From Paracoccus aminovorans (GTDB taxonomy: Bacteria > Pseudomonadota > Alphaproteobacteria > Rhodobacterales > Rhodobacteraceae), in the NCBI RefSeq assembly GCF_001546115.1, contig NZ_KQ955210.1:409383-473382 (forward strand): a DNA stretch of 64,000 nt, in the 5' to 3' direction. Below are positions 32,543 to 41,626 of the stretch, piece after piece. Position 1 is the stretch's first letter. Every line of letters begins with the position of its first letter. The translations under genes and the position numbers were made by a program. The notes beneath the pieces were generated by a model. That model saw only the letters and a list, made by a program, of their open reading frames with translations. It made no database searches and was not told the DNA's origin.

Positions 32543-35080
32543 TTGCTGCGTTTCGTCCTGTCCTTCTTCGGCGCGATCTTTTCCTGGTTCGTGACGGCCG
32601 TGTTCTTCATCGCCTTGACCGTGGGGGGGGTGTTCTGGATGTATTCGCGCGACCTGCCCAGCCACGAGCAGCTGGCGCAATACGCGCCCAAGACCATCAG
32701 CCGGATCTTTTCCGGCGAGGGCCGGATCATCGACGAATTCGCCGAGGAACGCCGCATCTTCGTGCCCATCGACGAGATCCCGCCCCTGGTGCGCGAGGCC
32801 TTCGTCAGCGCCGAGGACAAGAACTTCTATCACCACCACGGTTTCGACCCGCGCGGCATGATCGGCGCCATGGTCGAGGCGGTGAAGTCGCGCGGCCAGA
32901 ACGTGCGCGGTGCCTCGACCATCACCCAGCAGGTGATGAAGAACTTCCTGCTGTCCAGCGACCGCAGCGTCGAGCGCAAGATCAAGGAGCTGATCCTGGC
33001 CACGCGGCTGGAATCGACGCTGTCCAAGGACCAGATCCTGGAACTGTATCTGAACGAGATCTTCCTGGGTCAGAACAGCTTCGGCGTCGCCGCGGCGGCG
33101 CAGACCTATTTCAACAAGCCGCTGACCGAACTGGCCCCGCATGAGGCGGCGACGCTGGCCGCCATGCCGCAGGCCCCCGGTCGCTATCACCCGGTCCGCG
33201 CCAAGGAGCGGGTGACGGAACGGCGCAACTACGTGCTGCGCGAGATGTGGCAGAACGGCTATATCGACCAGGCGACCTGGGAGGCGGAATCGAAACTGCC
33301 GCTGCGCTCGGTGCAGAACGGCGATTTCCCGGCCTTCCAGCAGCAATTGCCGCCGCGCGACTATTTCACCGACGAGATCCGCCGCCAGCTCTCGGCGCAG
33401 TTCGGCGCCGAGGAGTTCTTCTCGGGCGGGCTCGCCATCCGCGCCACCGTCGATCCCCGGCTGCAGAAGGTCGCGGCCCGGGCGCTGCAGAAGGCGCTGG
33501 AGCAATACGACCGCGGCCGCGGCATCTGGCGCGGCACCCGCGTGACCATCCCGGCCGAACAGCTCGCCACCGAGGCCGACTGGCGCGCCGCCCTGGCCGA
33601 GACCAAGGTGCCGCGCGACATCGAGGGCTGGTTCCCGGCCGTGGTGCTGGCGCTCGGCGACACCGACGCCACCATCGGCATCGAGGACCACGAGGCGACC
33701 CAGACCATCCCCGCCAAGGACGTGCAATGGGCGCGAAAGCGGCTCTCGGACGGCAAGCTCGGCCCCAAGGCGCGCGTGGCCTCGGACCTGCTCGAGGTCG
33801 GCGACGTGGTGCTGGTCCGGCAGATGACCGACGACAAGACCGGCGCGCTGATCCGCTGGACGCTGCGCCAGGTGCCCGAGATCGAGGGCGGCTTCATGGC
33901 GATGGACGTGAACACCGGCCGGGTGATCTCGATGCAGGGCGGCTTCAGCTACCAAAGCTCGGTCTTCAACCGCGCCACCCAGGCGCAGCGCCAGCCGGGC
34001 TCCAGCTTCAAGCCCTTCGTCTATGCGGCCGCGCTGGATTCGGGCTTCACGCCCGCGACGATCATCGTGGACGAGCCGATCACCGTGAACACGCCGCAGG
34101 GGTTGTGGACGCCCAAGAACGCCTCGGGCAAGTTCTACGGCCCGACGCCGATGCGCACCGGGATCGAGCAGTCCAGGAACCTGATGACCATCCGCATCGC
34201 CCAGGACATCGGCATGGATACGGTGGCGAAATATGCCGAGAAATTCGGCGTCTACGACCATCTCGGCCATTTCCTCGCGAACTCGCTCGGCGCGCAGGAG
34301 ACCACGCTGTTCAAGATGGTCGCCGCCTATGCCATGTTCGCCAATGGCGGCGAGCGGGTGGAACCGACGCTGGTCGACCGCGTGCAGGACCGCCGCGGCC
34401 GCACCATCTATCGCCACGACCGCCGCGACTGCGTGACCTGCGGCCAGGCGACGCTGCCGGCCGGCGCCGCGCCCCAGATCGTCTCGAACCGCGAGCGGGT
34501 GATGGACGCGATCACCGCCTATCAGCTGACCTCGATGATGGAGGGCGTGGTCAAGCGCGGCTCGGGCCGCGGCGTCAGCCTGCCGGTGCCGGTGGCCGGC
34601 AAGACCGGCACCACCAATGACGCCAAGGACGTGTGGTTCATCGGCTTCACCTCGAACCTCGTCGCCGGCTGCTACCTGGGTTACGACCAGCCGCGCACGC
34701 TTGGTTCGAACGCCTTCGGCGGCACGCTTTGCGTCCCGGTCTTCAACGAATTCATGAAGGAAGCGGTCAAGGAATTCGGCGGCACCGCCTTCAAGGTGCC
34801 GCCGGGCGGGCATTTCGTCAACATCGACCGCTTCAGCGGCGCCATCCTCGGCCCCGACGCCAAGGGCGACAATGTCATCGCCGAATATTTCCGCGACGGC
34901 CAGGATCTCAGCGGCCTCGGCCTGGTCGACGGCGGCTTCGGCCGCGCCGATCCGGCGACGTTGCCGCTGTTCACCTCGGCCCGCGACGGCGGCCAGGCGG
35001 TCACCACCTCGACCGGCAAGAAGAAGGTGATCCCGAAAAAGGCCGATTTCGGCACCCTCTCCTCGGGCGGCCTCTACTAG
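32543..35080 (+). CDS. mrcA: Penicillin-binding protein 1A (bifunctional)
   Basis: The protein has 845 residues. A single N-terminal membrane helix (LSFFGAIFSWFVTAVFFIAL) is followed by a GT51 glycosyltransferase domain (AEDKNFYHHHGFDPRG; GASTITQQVMKNF), an OB-like insert, and a transpeptidase domain with S487-S-F-K (PGSSFKPF), SRN (EQSRNLM) and KTGTT. It polymerises and cross-links peptidoglycan. I choose the TTG at 32543 because the conserved membrane helix begins there and the predicted promoter and mRNA start lie inside longer versions of the frame. A GAGAGG ribosome site is 9 bp upstream. Confidence 0.93.
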   Translation: MLRFVLSFFGAIFSWFVTAVFFIALTVGGVFWMYSRDLPSHEQLAQYAPKTISRIFSGEGRIIDEFAEERRIFVPIDEIPPLVREAFVSAEDKNFYHHHGFDPRGMIGAMVEAVKSRGQNVRGASTITQQVMKNFLLSSDRSVERKIKELILATRLESTLSKDQILELYLNEIFLGQNSFGVAAAAQTYFNKPLTELAPHEAATLAAMPQAPGRYHPVRAKERVTERRNYVLREMWQNGYIDQATWEAESKLPLRSVQNGDFPAFQQQLPPRDYFTDEIRRQLSAQFGAEEFFSGGLAIRATVDPRLQKVAARALQKALEQYDRGRGIWRGTRVTIPAEQLATEADWRAALAETKVPRDIEGWFPAVVLALGDTDATIGIEDHEATQTIPAKDVQWARKRLSDGKLGPKARVASDLLEVGDVVLVRQMTDDKTGALIRWTLRQVPEIEGGFMAMDVNTGRVISMQGGFSYQSSVFNRATQAQRQPGSSFKPFVYAAALDSGFTPATIIVDEPITVNTPQGLWTPKNASGKFYGPTPMRTGIEQSRNLMTIRIAQDIGMDTVAKYAEKFGVYDHLGHFLANSLGAQETTLFKMVAAYAMFANGGERVEPTLVDRVQDRRGRTIYRHDRRDCVTCGQATLPAGAAPQIVSNRERVMDAITAYQLTSMMEGVVKRGSGRGVSLPVPVAGKTGTTNDAKDVWFIGFTSNLVAGCYLGYDQPRTLGSNAFGGTLCVPVFNEFMKEAVKEFGGTAFKVPPGGHFVNIDRFSGAILGPDAKGDNVIAEYFRDGQDLSGLGLVDGGFGRADPATLPLFTSARDGGQAVTTSTGKKKVIPKKADFGTLSSGGLY

Positions 35081-35089
35081 CCGCAAGGA

Positions 35090-35112
35090 TTTCTTTGCTC
35101 TGAAAATACCCC
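35090..35112 (-). repeat. Dispersed GGGTATTTG repeat, copy 5
   Basis: Minus-strand reading GGGGTATTTTCAGAGCAAAG, with T in place of the usual G after TATTT. It lies 10 bp after the PBP1A stop and runs into a GC palindrome (35110-35142, CCGGGGG...CCCCCCGG). Confidence 0.65.
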
Positions 35113-35228
35113 CGGGGGTCCGGGGGCAGGCAGCCCCCCGGCGCCGGCCGTGCCTCGCGCGCATCCCTTGCCCGCGACGCGCGCCCGCGCTATCTGTGCT
35201 GCGGTTCCGACCTGAAAGAGACCGACCC

Positions 35229-36356
35229 ATGCGCGCCGAAACCCAAGCCACCATCGATGCGATCCGCAAGTCGCTGAAGCTTCTGGCGCAGCGCATGGAT
35301 TGGGAAACCGCGCCGCACCGGCTGGAGGAACTGAATGCCATGATCGAGGCCGGCGACATCTGGTCCGACCCGGCCCGCGCGCAGAAGCTGATGCGCGACC
35401 GCCAGATGCTCTCGGACGCGGTCGAGACCTATCGCCGGATCGAGACCGAGCTCAAGGACAATGCCGAGCTGATCGAGCTGGGCGAGGCCGAGGATGACGC
35501 CGAGATCGTCGCCGATGCCGAGGCATCGCTGAAGGCATTGGCCGAACTTTCGGCGCAGAAGGAACTCGAGGCGCTGCTGAATGGCGAGGCCGACGGCAAC
35601 GACACCTTCCTCGAGGTGAACGCCGGTGCCGGCGGCACCGAAAGCTGCGACTGGGCCTCGATGCTGGCGCGGATGTATGTCCGCTGGGCCGAGAAAAAGG
35701 GCTATACCGTCGAGCTGCTCAGCGAGACCGGCGGCGACGAGGCCGGCATCCGCTCGGCCGCCTACAAGATCTCGGGGCCGAACGCCTATGGCTGGCTGAA
35801 ATCGGAATCCGGCGTGCATCGGCTGGTCCGCATCTCGCCCTATGATTCGGCGGCGCGGCGGCATACCTCGTTCAGTTCGGTCTGGGTCTATCCGGTGGTG
35901 GATGACAATATCGAGATCGACATCCCCGACAAGGACATCCGCATCGACACCTATCGCTCGTCGGGCGCGGGCGGGCAGCACGTCAACACCACCGACTCGG
36001 CGGTGCGCATCACCCACCTGCCGACCGGGATCGTGGTGACCAGCTCGGAAAAATCCCAGCACCAGAACCGCGCCAACGCCATGGCGGCGCTGAAGGCGCG
36101 GCTGTATCAGCTGGAGCTCGACAAGCGCAATGCCGCGATCAACGCCCAGCACGAGGCCAAGGGCGATGCCGGCTGGGGCAACCAGATCCGCTCCTACGTG
36201 CTGCATCCCTACCAGATGGTGAAGGATCTGCGCACGGCGCATGAGACCTCGGACACGCAGGGCGTGCTGGACGGCGACCTCGACGCCTTCATGGCAGCGA
36301 CCCTGGCGTTGGATGTCGCCGGCAAGAGCCGGGCCGAGGCGCAGGCCGAGGACTGA
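35229..36356 (+). CDS. prfB: Peptide chain release factor 2
   Basis: The protein has 375 residues and ends translation at UGA and UAA. The catalytic GGQ is at 248-250 (SSGAGGQHVN). The stop-codon reading tripeptide, SPF in E. coli, is S203-P-Y here (RISPYDS). There is no in-frame UGA or CTTTGAC slippery site in the first 40 codons, so the autoregulatory +1 frameshift of most bacterial prfB genes is absent. The ATG at 35229 is preferred to an upstream in-frame start in the GC-rich gap. It lies downstream of the PBP1A gene, as in many Alphaproteobacteria. Confidence 0.97.
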   Translation: MRAETQATIDAIRKSLKLLAQRMDWETAPHRLEELNAMIEAGDIWSDPARAQKLMRDRQMLSDAVETYRRIETELKDNAELIELGEAEDDAEIVADAEASLKALAELSAQKELEALLNGEADGNDTFLEVNAGAGGTESCDWASMLARMYVRWAEKKGYTVELLSETGGDEAGIRSAAYKISGPNAYGWLKSESGVHRLVRISPYDSAARRHTSFSSVWVYPVVDDNIEIDIPDKDIRIDTYRSSGAGGQHVNTTDSAVRITHLPTGIVVTSSEKSQHQNRANAMAALKARLYQLELDKRNAAINAQHEAKGDAGWGNQIRSYVLHPYQMVKDLRTAHETSDTQGVLDGDLDAFMAATLALDVAGKSRAEAQAED

Positions 36357-36383
36357 CCTCACCGCGCCTGTGGCCCGGTCGCA

Positions 36384-36407
36384 GGGGTATTTGCAAAACA
36401 GAGAAAG
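36384..36407 (+). repeat. Dispersed GGGGTATTTG repeat, copy 6
   Basis: GGGGTATTTGCAAAACAGAG then AAAG, 28 bp after prfB. Confidence 0.75.
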
Positions 36408-36420
36408 CCGGAGCCGGGCG

Positions 36421-36474
36421 GTTTCATGCTGCGTTGCGGCATGTTATGCTGCATGTGCAAAATGCGGCTGAAAC
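36421..36474. promoter_or_regulatory. TGC-rich element upstream of the patatin gene
   Basis: Seven TGC trinucleotides occur in about 40 bp (36427-36465), bounded by an inverted repeat GTTTCA...TGAAAC. PhaR of Paracoccus denitrificans, the polyhydroxyalkanoate repressor, is known to bind TGC-rich DNA. The match is by eye only. Confidence 0.35.
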
Positions 36475-36486
36475 GCTGGAGGCGAC

Positions 36487-37557
36487 ATGGCGGTCAAGCA
36501 CATCAACCTGGCCCTGCAGGGCGGCGGCGCGCATGGCGCTTTTGCCTGGGGCGTGCTGGACCGGTTGCTCGACGAGCCCGAGATCGAGATCCGCGGCATC
36601 AGCGGCACCTCGGCCGGGGCGCTGAATGGCGCGGCGCTGGCGGCGGGCCTGTCCTGCGGTCCCGGCCGCCGCGGACGCGAGGCGGCGCGGCAGAATCTGG
36701 CCTATATCTGGTCGCAGGTCGGACAGGTCAGCGACAATGCCATGGTGCGCTGGCTGCATTCGATGTTCCCTTCGCCCAGGGGCTGGCAGCGGCTGACCGA
36801 GCTGCTTTCTCCGGTGGCCTGGCTCGGCTCGCTGACCCGGATTTTCAGCCCCTATGACAGCGGGCCGTTCTATTCCAACCCGCTGGCCGCCATCCTGCGC
36901 GAGATGCCGCATCCGCGCCTGGGCCGCGAGGAGGGGCCGGCCTTCTTCGTCACCGCGACCAATGTGCGCACCGGCCTGGTGCGGGTCTTCGGCGGCGCCG
37001 AGGTGACGGTGGACACGGTGCTGGCCTCGGCCTGCCTGCCGGAGATCTTTCGCGCGGTCGAGATCGACGACCCGCTGACCGGGCGGCGCGAGGCCTATTG
37101 GGACGGCGGCTATTCCGCCAATCCGGCGCTGTTCCCGCTGTATCGCGCCGACCTGCCGCGCGACATCGTCGTGGTCAACATCAACCCGATGCTGCGCGAG
37201 GTGCTGCCACGCTCGCCGGCCGCGATCCAGGACCGGGTGAACGAGATCAGCTTCAACGCCGCGCTGTTGGCCGAGCTGCGCGCGATCAATTTCGTCAAGA
37301 AGCTGCATGCCGAGGGCCGGCTGACCGGGCGGCCGATGAAGAACGTGCTGCTGCATGCGATCATGGACGACGCGCTGATGAATTCGCTGACCGCCGCGAC
37401 CAAGCTGGTGCCGGCGCCGGGCCTGCTGGAGCGGCTGCACGATGCCGGCGTCGTCGCGGCCGAGGCGTTCCTGGCGCAGAATGCCCAGAATATCGGCATC
37501 CGCGATTCCTATGACCTGGCGCAGCTGTTTCCGACGACGGCGGTTTCAGGGCGCTGA
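36487..37557 (+). CDS. Patatin-like phospholipase family protein
   Basis: The protein has 356 residues. The oxyanion loop is ALQGGGAHGAFAWG (about 9-22), the nucleophile is in GISGTSAGALNG (G-x-S-x-G), and the dyad aspartate is in YWDGGYSANP. The family hydrolyses acyl esters of phospholipids or other lipids. There is no signal peptide, so it probably acts in the cytosol or at the inner membrane or storage granules. The ATG has CTGGAGG upstream. It is transcribed alone behind a TGC-rich element, and a poorly conserved 600-bp stretch follows. Confidence 0.9.
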   Translation: MAVKHINLALQGGGAHGAFAWGVLDRLLDEPEIEIRGISGTSAGALNGAALAAGLSCGPGRRGREAARQNLAYIWSQVGQVSDNAMVRWLHSMFPSPRGWQRLTELLSPVAWLGSLTRIFSPYDSGPFYSNPLAAILREMPHPRLGREEGPAFFVTATNVRTGLVRVFGGAEVTVDTVLASACLPEIFRAVEIDDPLTGRREAYWDGGYSANPALFPLYRADLPRDIVVVNINPMLREVLPRSPAAIQDRVNEISFNAALLAELRAINFVKKLHAEGRLTGRPMKNVLLHAIMDDALMNSLTAATKLVPAPGLLERLHDAGVVAAEAFLAQNAQNIGIRDSYDLAQLFPTTAVSGR

Positions 37558-38162
37558 CGAGGGGCGGGCTTCAAAGCCGCGGTCGAGCCGTGGCTTTTGG
37601 TGGTCGGGTGCTGCGGATCAGGCGCTTGCTGCGCTTTCGGACGCGCCACGACATGCCGCGCGGCGATGGAATAGGAACGGCTTTTCGCCTCCATTTATCT
37701 GCATCCAATTGTCGGTTGCGTCCCGGATCTCACGCCGGAACGGTTCGGGGAGGGGACCGGTATCAGTCCAGGCCGCACCACCTGCTTGCATCGGGTCCAA
37801 GCGCGTTCTGCGCCTTCCGCCATCGTTGCTCTGATACCAGCAAGTCAGCCTGTCGTGGAAGTTCTCGCGGGTGCTGATTCCGCTCTGCAACATGCGGCCT
37901 CTCCCGTCGGCCAATCGTCGAACAACCTCGGGCCGTCCGTCATGCCCGCGCCTCATCCACGAAGAACCCCGCGCGCCCATCCGGCGCCCCCGGCCAGCCC
38001 CGCCGGTCGAGGAAAAGCCCTGCGCCGCATCATCGCGTTGGTGATGTCCGCAGCCGCGCGTCCTTGGGCCGCGCCTCGCGCCGGCCCTCGCCCGGGGCAG
38101 CGCGCGACGCTTCCCTTGCCGGCGCATCTCGCCTAACCTGCGCGCAAAAGAAAGGCGAGAGC
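37558..38162. other. 605-bp gap after the patatin gene, probable decayed coding sequence
   Basis: No intact gene is convincing here. On the minus strand a fragment ending FVDEARA stops in a TGA (37940-37942) that overlaps an ATG (37941-37943) opening MTDGPRLFDDWPTGEA, which stops after 32 codons. This looks like the junction of two coupled genes whose bodies are lost or frameshifted. A further minus-strand open stretch (about 37618-37880) has mixed codon use. I recognise none of the fragments. Confidence 0.4.
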
Positions 38163-38672
38163 ATGAGCAGCTACGAATACACCGTCATTCCCGCCCCGGC
38201 GCGCGGCGAAAAGGCCAAGGGTGCCCGCACCGGCATCGAACGCTTCGCCGCGACGCTGGCCGACGCGCTGAACGACATGGCGCGCGAGGGCTGGGAATAT
38301 GTCCGCGCCGAGGTGCTGCCGGCCGAGGAACGCTCGGGCCTGACCAGCCGCACCACCGTCTATCACAACCTGCTGGTCTTCCGCCGCGCCCTCGTGGCCG
38401 AGCCTGCCCGCAACCTGCCTCTCGAGGAGCCGGTCGCGGCCCCGACCACGCCTCCGACCGCCGCGCCATCCGTTGCGCCCGAAGCGCCGGCACCGATTCG
38501 CCCGGCGGAGCCGTCCACGGCCCAACCCGCGCCGGTCCGGGCGCCCTTCAGCCAGCCGATGCGCGCCATGCCGCAACAGCAGGCCCATGCCCGCGCCGCC
38601 GAACCGCCGCTGACCGCGCCGCTGCAGGCCGCGATGCCGGCCGGCCCGCGCCTCGGCCCGGCAACCCGCTGA
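38163..38672 (+). CDS. DUF4177 domain protein
   Basis: The protein has 169 residues. The first ~80 residues form a DUF4177-type fold (SSYEYTVIPAPARGEKAKGA; LNDMAREGWEYVRAEVLPAE; TTVYHNLLVFRR). The rest is a Pro/Ala-rich low-complexity tail. The function of the family is unknown. The ATG at 38163 has GGCGAGAG upstream. It converges on slyX. Confidence 0.8.
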   Translation: MSSYEYTVIPAPARGEKAKGARTGIERFAATLADALNDMAREGWEYVRAEVLPAEERSGLTSRTTVYHNLLVFRRALVAEPARNLPLEEPVAAPTTPPTAAPSVAPEAPAPIRPAEPSTAQPAPVRAPFSQPMRAMPQQQAHARAAEPPLTAPLQAAMPAGPRLGPATR

Positions 38673-38675
38673 CCC

Positions 38676-38697
38676 TTCTCCGTTTCGGAAATACCCC
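38676..38697 (-). repeat. Dispersed GGGTATTTG repeat, copy 7
   Basis: Minus-strand reading GGGGTATTTCCGAAACGGAGAA, four bases after the DUF4177 stop. This copy has TTTCC in place of TTTGG. Confidence 0.55.
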
Positions 38698-38804
38698 CGG
38701 GCTTCCAGACGCCTGGGAAAAGGTCCGGGAGACCTCTTCAGTCGAGAAGCGGCCGGCACAGGCCCGATAGCCCGGCACGGGCCGAGGGCAGGGCCCTTAA
38801 CCCT

Positions 38805-39014
38805 TCACCAATGCGGCGGGCGCTGGTCGGCCAGGGGGATGGTGCCGCCCTCGGCTTCGCGTTCCGCCTCGCGCTCCATCAGCAGCCCGACCCGCCGGCT
38901 CAGCCGGACGATCTCGCGCTCCTGGCGCGCCACGACCTCGGACAGGTCGTCGACCACCCGGCTCAGATGCGCCACGGCCTCCTCCAGCCGCAACTCCCGC
39001 TCGCGCTTGTCCAT
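38805..39014 (-). CDS. slyX: SlyX family protein
   Basis: The protein has 69 residues, the normal size of SlyX. It is a coiled coil (LRLEEAVAHLSRVVDDLSEV, VVARQEREIVRLSRRVGLL) and ends in the typical PPHW motif. The function of SlyX is unknown. The ATG at 39014 follows GGAGGG. It is divergent from hisS with a 48-bp gap that must hold both promoters. Confidence 0.85.
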   Translation of the reverse strand: MDKRERELRLEEAVAHLSRVVDDLSEVVARQEREIVRLSRRVGLLMEREAEREAEGGTIPLADQRPPHW

Positions 39015-39062
39015 CAACCCTCCATCCGCTAGACCCGCGCCTGGAAAAGCCCGAGGCAAACC

Positions 39063-40547
39063 ATGGCGAAAGATCAGAAGAAACAGCCCCGACCCAAGGC
39101 GGAAACGCCCAAGGGGTTCCGTGACTATTTCGGCGCGGACGTCACCGAACGCAAGCAGATGCTGGACCGCATCGCCGAGATCTATCATCGCCACGGCTTC
39201 GAGCCCCTGGAAACCAGCGCCGTCGAGACCGTCGAGGCGCTGGGCAAGTTCCTGCCCGACGTGGACCGCCCGAACGCGGGCGTCTTTGCCTGGCAGGAGG
39301 CCGATGTTCCGGGGGGCGGCGCCGGCGACTGGCTGGCGCTGCGCTATGACCTGACCGCGCCCCTGGCGCGCGTCGCGGCGCAGTTCCGAAACGACCTGCC
39401 CAGCCCCTATCGCCGCTATGCCATGGGCCCGGTCTGGCGCAACGAAAAGCCGGGGCCGGGCCGGTTCCGCCAGTTCTATCAATGCGATGCCGATACCGTG
39501 GGCTCTGCCTCGGTCGCCGCCGATGCCGAGATCTGCGCCATGCTGGCGGCGGCGCTGGAACATGCCGGAATCGCCCGCGGCGATTACCTGATCCGCATCA
39601 ACAACCGCAAGGTGCTGAACGGCATCCTGGAAGCCATGGGCGTGGCCGAGGGCAAGCCCGCGGACGACGTGCTGCGCACCATCGACAAGTTCGACAAGGT
39701 CGGCGAGGAGGGCGTGCGCCAGCTGCTGACCTCGGGCCGCAAGGACGAATCCGGCGCCTTCATCGAGGGCGTGGGGCTGAGCCCGGAACAGGCCGGGCCG
39801 GTGCTGGCCTTCCTGACCTCGAAGGGTGCGGACAACGCCGCGACGCTGGCCAATCTCCGCGCCGCTGTCGGTGCCTCGGCCGTGGGCGCCGAGGGGGTCG
39901 AGGAACTCGCCCAGATCAGCGAGATGCTCGCCGCCATGGGCGTGGGCGAGGATCGCGCCGTGATCGACCCCTCGATCGTGCGCGGCCTCGGCTATTACAC
40001 CGGCCCGGTGTTCGAGGCCGAGCTGACCTTCGAAATCCTCGACGACAAGGGCCGCAAGCGCCAGTTCGGCTCGGTCGCCGGCGGCGGGCGCTACGACGGG
40101 TTGGTCGAACGCTTCACCGGCCAAAAGGTGCCGGCGACCGGTATCTCCATCGGCGTGGACCGGCTGCTGGCCGCGCTGCGCGCCAAGGGGCTGATGGGCG
40201 GCGAGGCGCAGGGCCCGGTCGTCGTCACCGTCATGGACCGCGACCGCATGGCCGATTACCAAGCCATGGCGGCCGAGCTGCGCGCCGCCGGCATCCGCGC
40301 CGAGGTCTATCTGGGCAATCCGAAGAACTTCGGCAACCAGCTGAAATATGCCGACAAGCGCAATGCCCCGGTCGCCGTCATCCAAGGCGGCGACGAGGCG
40401 GCGCGTGGCGTGGTGCAGGTCAAGGACCTGGTCTTGGGCGCGAAGATCGCCGCCGAGGCCAGCCACGAGGAATGGAAATCCCAGCCCGCCCAGACCGAGG
40501 TGCCGCGCGACCAGCTGGTCGCCGAAGTCCGGCGCATCCTCGGATGA
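39063..40547 (+). CDS. hisS: Histidine--tRNA ligase
   Basis: The protein has 494 residues and charges tRNA-His. Class II motif 2 is seen in GPVWRNEKPGPGRFRQFYQ; the histidine-binding loops are RGLGYYTGPVFEAELTF and the GGGRYDGLVERF motif 3 region; the anticodon-binding domain is at the C-terminus (about 400-494). It belongs to the long alphaproteobacterial form with an insert. Its stop overlaps the hisZ start (ATGA), linking aminoacylation to histidine synthesis in one operon. Confidence 0.96.
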   Translation: MAKDQKKQPRPKAETPKGFRDYFGADVTERKQMLDRIAEIYHRHGFEPLETSAVETVEALGKFLPDVDRPNAGVFAWQEADVPGGGAGDWLALRYDLTAPLARVAAQFRNDLPSPYRRYAMGPVWRNEKPGPGRFRQFYQCDADTVGSASVAADAEICAMLAAALEHAGIARGDYLIRINNRKVLNGILEAMGVAEGKPADDVLRTIDKFDKVGEEGVRQLLTSGRKDESGAFIEGVGLSPEQAGPVLAFLTSKGADNAATLANLRAAVGASAVGAEGVEELAQISEMLAAMGVGEDRAVIDPSIVRGLGYYTGPVFEAELTFEILDDKGRKRQFGSVAGGGRYDGLVERFTGQKVPATGISIGVDRLLAALRAKGLMGGEAQGPVVVTVMDRDRMADYQAMAAELRAAGIRAEVYLGNPKNFGNQLKYADKRNAPVAVIQGGDEAARGVVQVKDLVLGAKIAAEASHEEWKSQPAQTEVPRDQLVAEVRRILG

Positions 40548-41626
40548 GCAAGCGCGAGAAACAGGCCATCGGCCAGCAGATCCTCGCCGCCTTCCGCGCC
40601 GCCGGCGCGCAGGAGGTCGCCCCCGATCTGCTGCTGCCGGCCGAGACGCTGCTGGACCTTTACGGCGAGGACATCCGCGCGCGCGCCTATGTCACCCAGG
40701 ACCCGATCCGGGGCGAGATGATGCTGCGGCCGGACTTCACCGTGCCCGTGGTGCAGATGCATATGCAGAACGGCGCCGAGCCCGCGCGCTATTGCTACCT
40801 GGGCGAGGTGTTCCGCAAGCAGGACCATGGCGAAACCCGGCCCGAGCACCCGCGCGACAACGAATATCTGCAAGCCGGTTTCGAGCTTTTCGCCCGCGAC
40901 CCGGACGCCGATGCCGAGGTCTTTGCGCTGTTTCACAGCGTGCTGAAGCCGCTGGGCCTGCAGGCCAGCATGGGCGACATGGACCTGCTGATGGATGCGG
41001 TGCGCGCGCTGCCGCTGTCGGGCGCGCGCCGCGCCGCACTTCTGCACCACATCTGGCGGCCGCGCCGCTTTGCCAAGGCGCTGGCGCGCTTCGCCGCGCC
41101 GGCCGAGGCCCGCAGCTTCCCGGAAAGCGGCGCGCCCTGGACCGGGCTGCGTTCGCCGGCCGAGATGCAGGCCCGCATCGACCGGCTGCGCAGCGACGCC
41201 GCCGAGGCGCCGCTGCCGCCGCAATGGGTCGAGCGGCTGGAGCGACTGTTCGCCATCCAGGCCCCGGCCCCCGAGGCGCTGCGGCAGCTGCGCGGGCTGG
41301 CGGCCGAGATCCCCGACATCGCCGAGGCGGTGGACCGGCTGGAACGCAACCTCGCGGCGCTGTCCGCGCGCGGCATCGACGTGAGCCAGGTGCATTTCGA
41401 CGCCAGCCATGGCCGGCACACGATGGAATATTACGACGGTATGACCTTCAGCTTCGCGGCAGCGGGGCGCGAGGACTGGCCGCCCGTCGCCTCGGGCGGG
41501 CGCTACGACGCGCTGGCGGCGGTGCTGGGCCAAGCGCAAGGCCGCTCGATCCCGGCGGTGGGCGGCATCATCCGCCCCGGGCTGGTGCATGAACTGGGGG
41601 GGCCAGTCTTGGGGAAATCGGCATGA
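40544..41626 (+). CDS. hisZ: ATP phosphoribosyltransferase regulatory subunit HisZ
   Basis: The protein has 360 residues. It is a paralogue of histidyl-tRNA synthetase that lacks the anticodon-binding domain and charging activity; it keeps a degenerate class II core (MMLRPDFTVPVVQ; GEVFRKQDHGETRPEHP; ASGGRYDALAAVLG). HisZ forms a hetero-octamer with the short HisG and carries the histidine feedback site. It is coupled by ATGA overlaps to hisS upstream and hisG downstream, matching its complex with HisG. Confidence 0.93.
   Translation: MSKREKQAIGQQILAAFRAAGAQEVAPDLLLPAETLLDLYGEDIRARAYVTQDPIRGEMMLRPDFTVPVVQMHMQNGAEPARYCYLGEVFRKQDHGETRPEHPRDNEYLQAGFELFARDPDADAEVFALFHSVLKPLGLQASMGDMDLLMDAVRALPLSGARRAALLHHIWRPRRFAKALARFAAPAEARSFPESGAPWTGLRSPAEMQARIDRLRSDAAEAPLPPQWVERLERLFAIQAPAPEALRQLRGLAAEIPDIAEAVDRLERNLAALSARGIDVSQVHFDASHGRHTMEYYDGMTFSFAAAGREDWPPVASGGRYDALAAVLGQAQGRSIPAVGGIIRPGLVHELGGPVLGKSA

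Noticed and set aside
35110..35142. GC-rich palindrome after the PBP1A gene considered as an intrinsic terminator
   Set aside because: No T tract on either strand; kept only as part of the repeat description.
37618..38127. A 169-codon minus-strand frame after the patatin gene, considered as a transposase remnant
   Set aside because: No DDE or helix-turn-helix motif, no terminal inverted repeats or target duplication nearby. Reported only as a probable decayed region.
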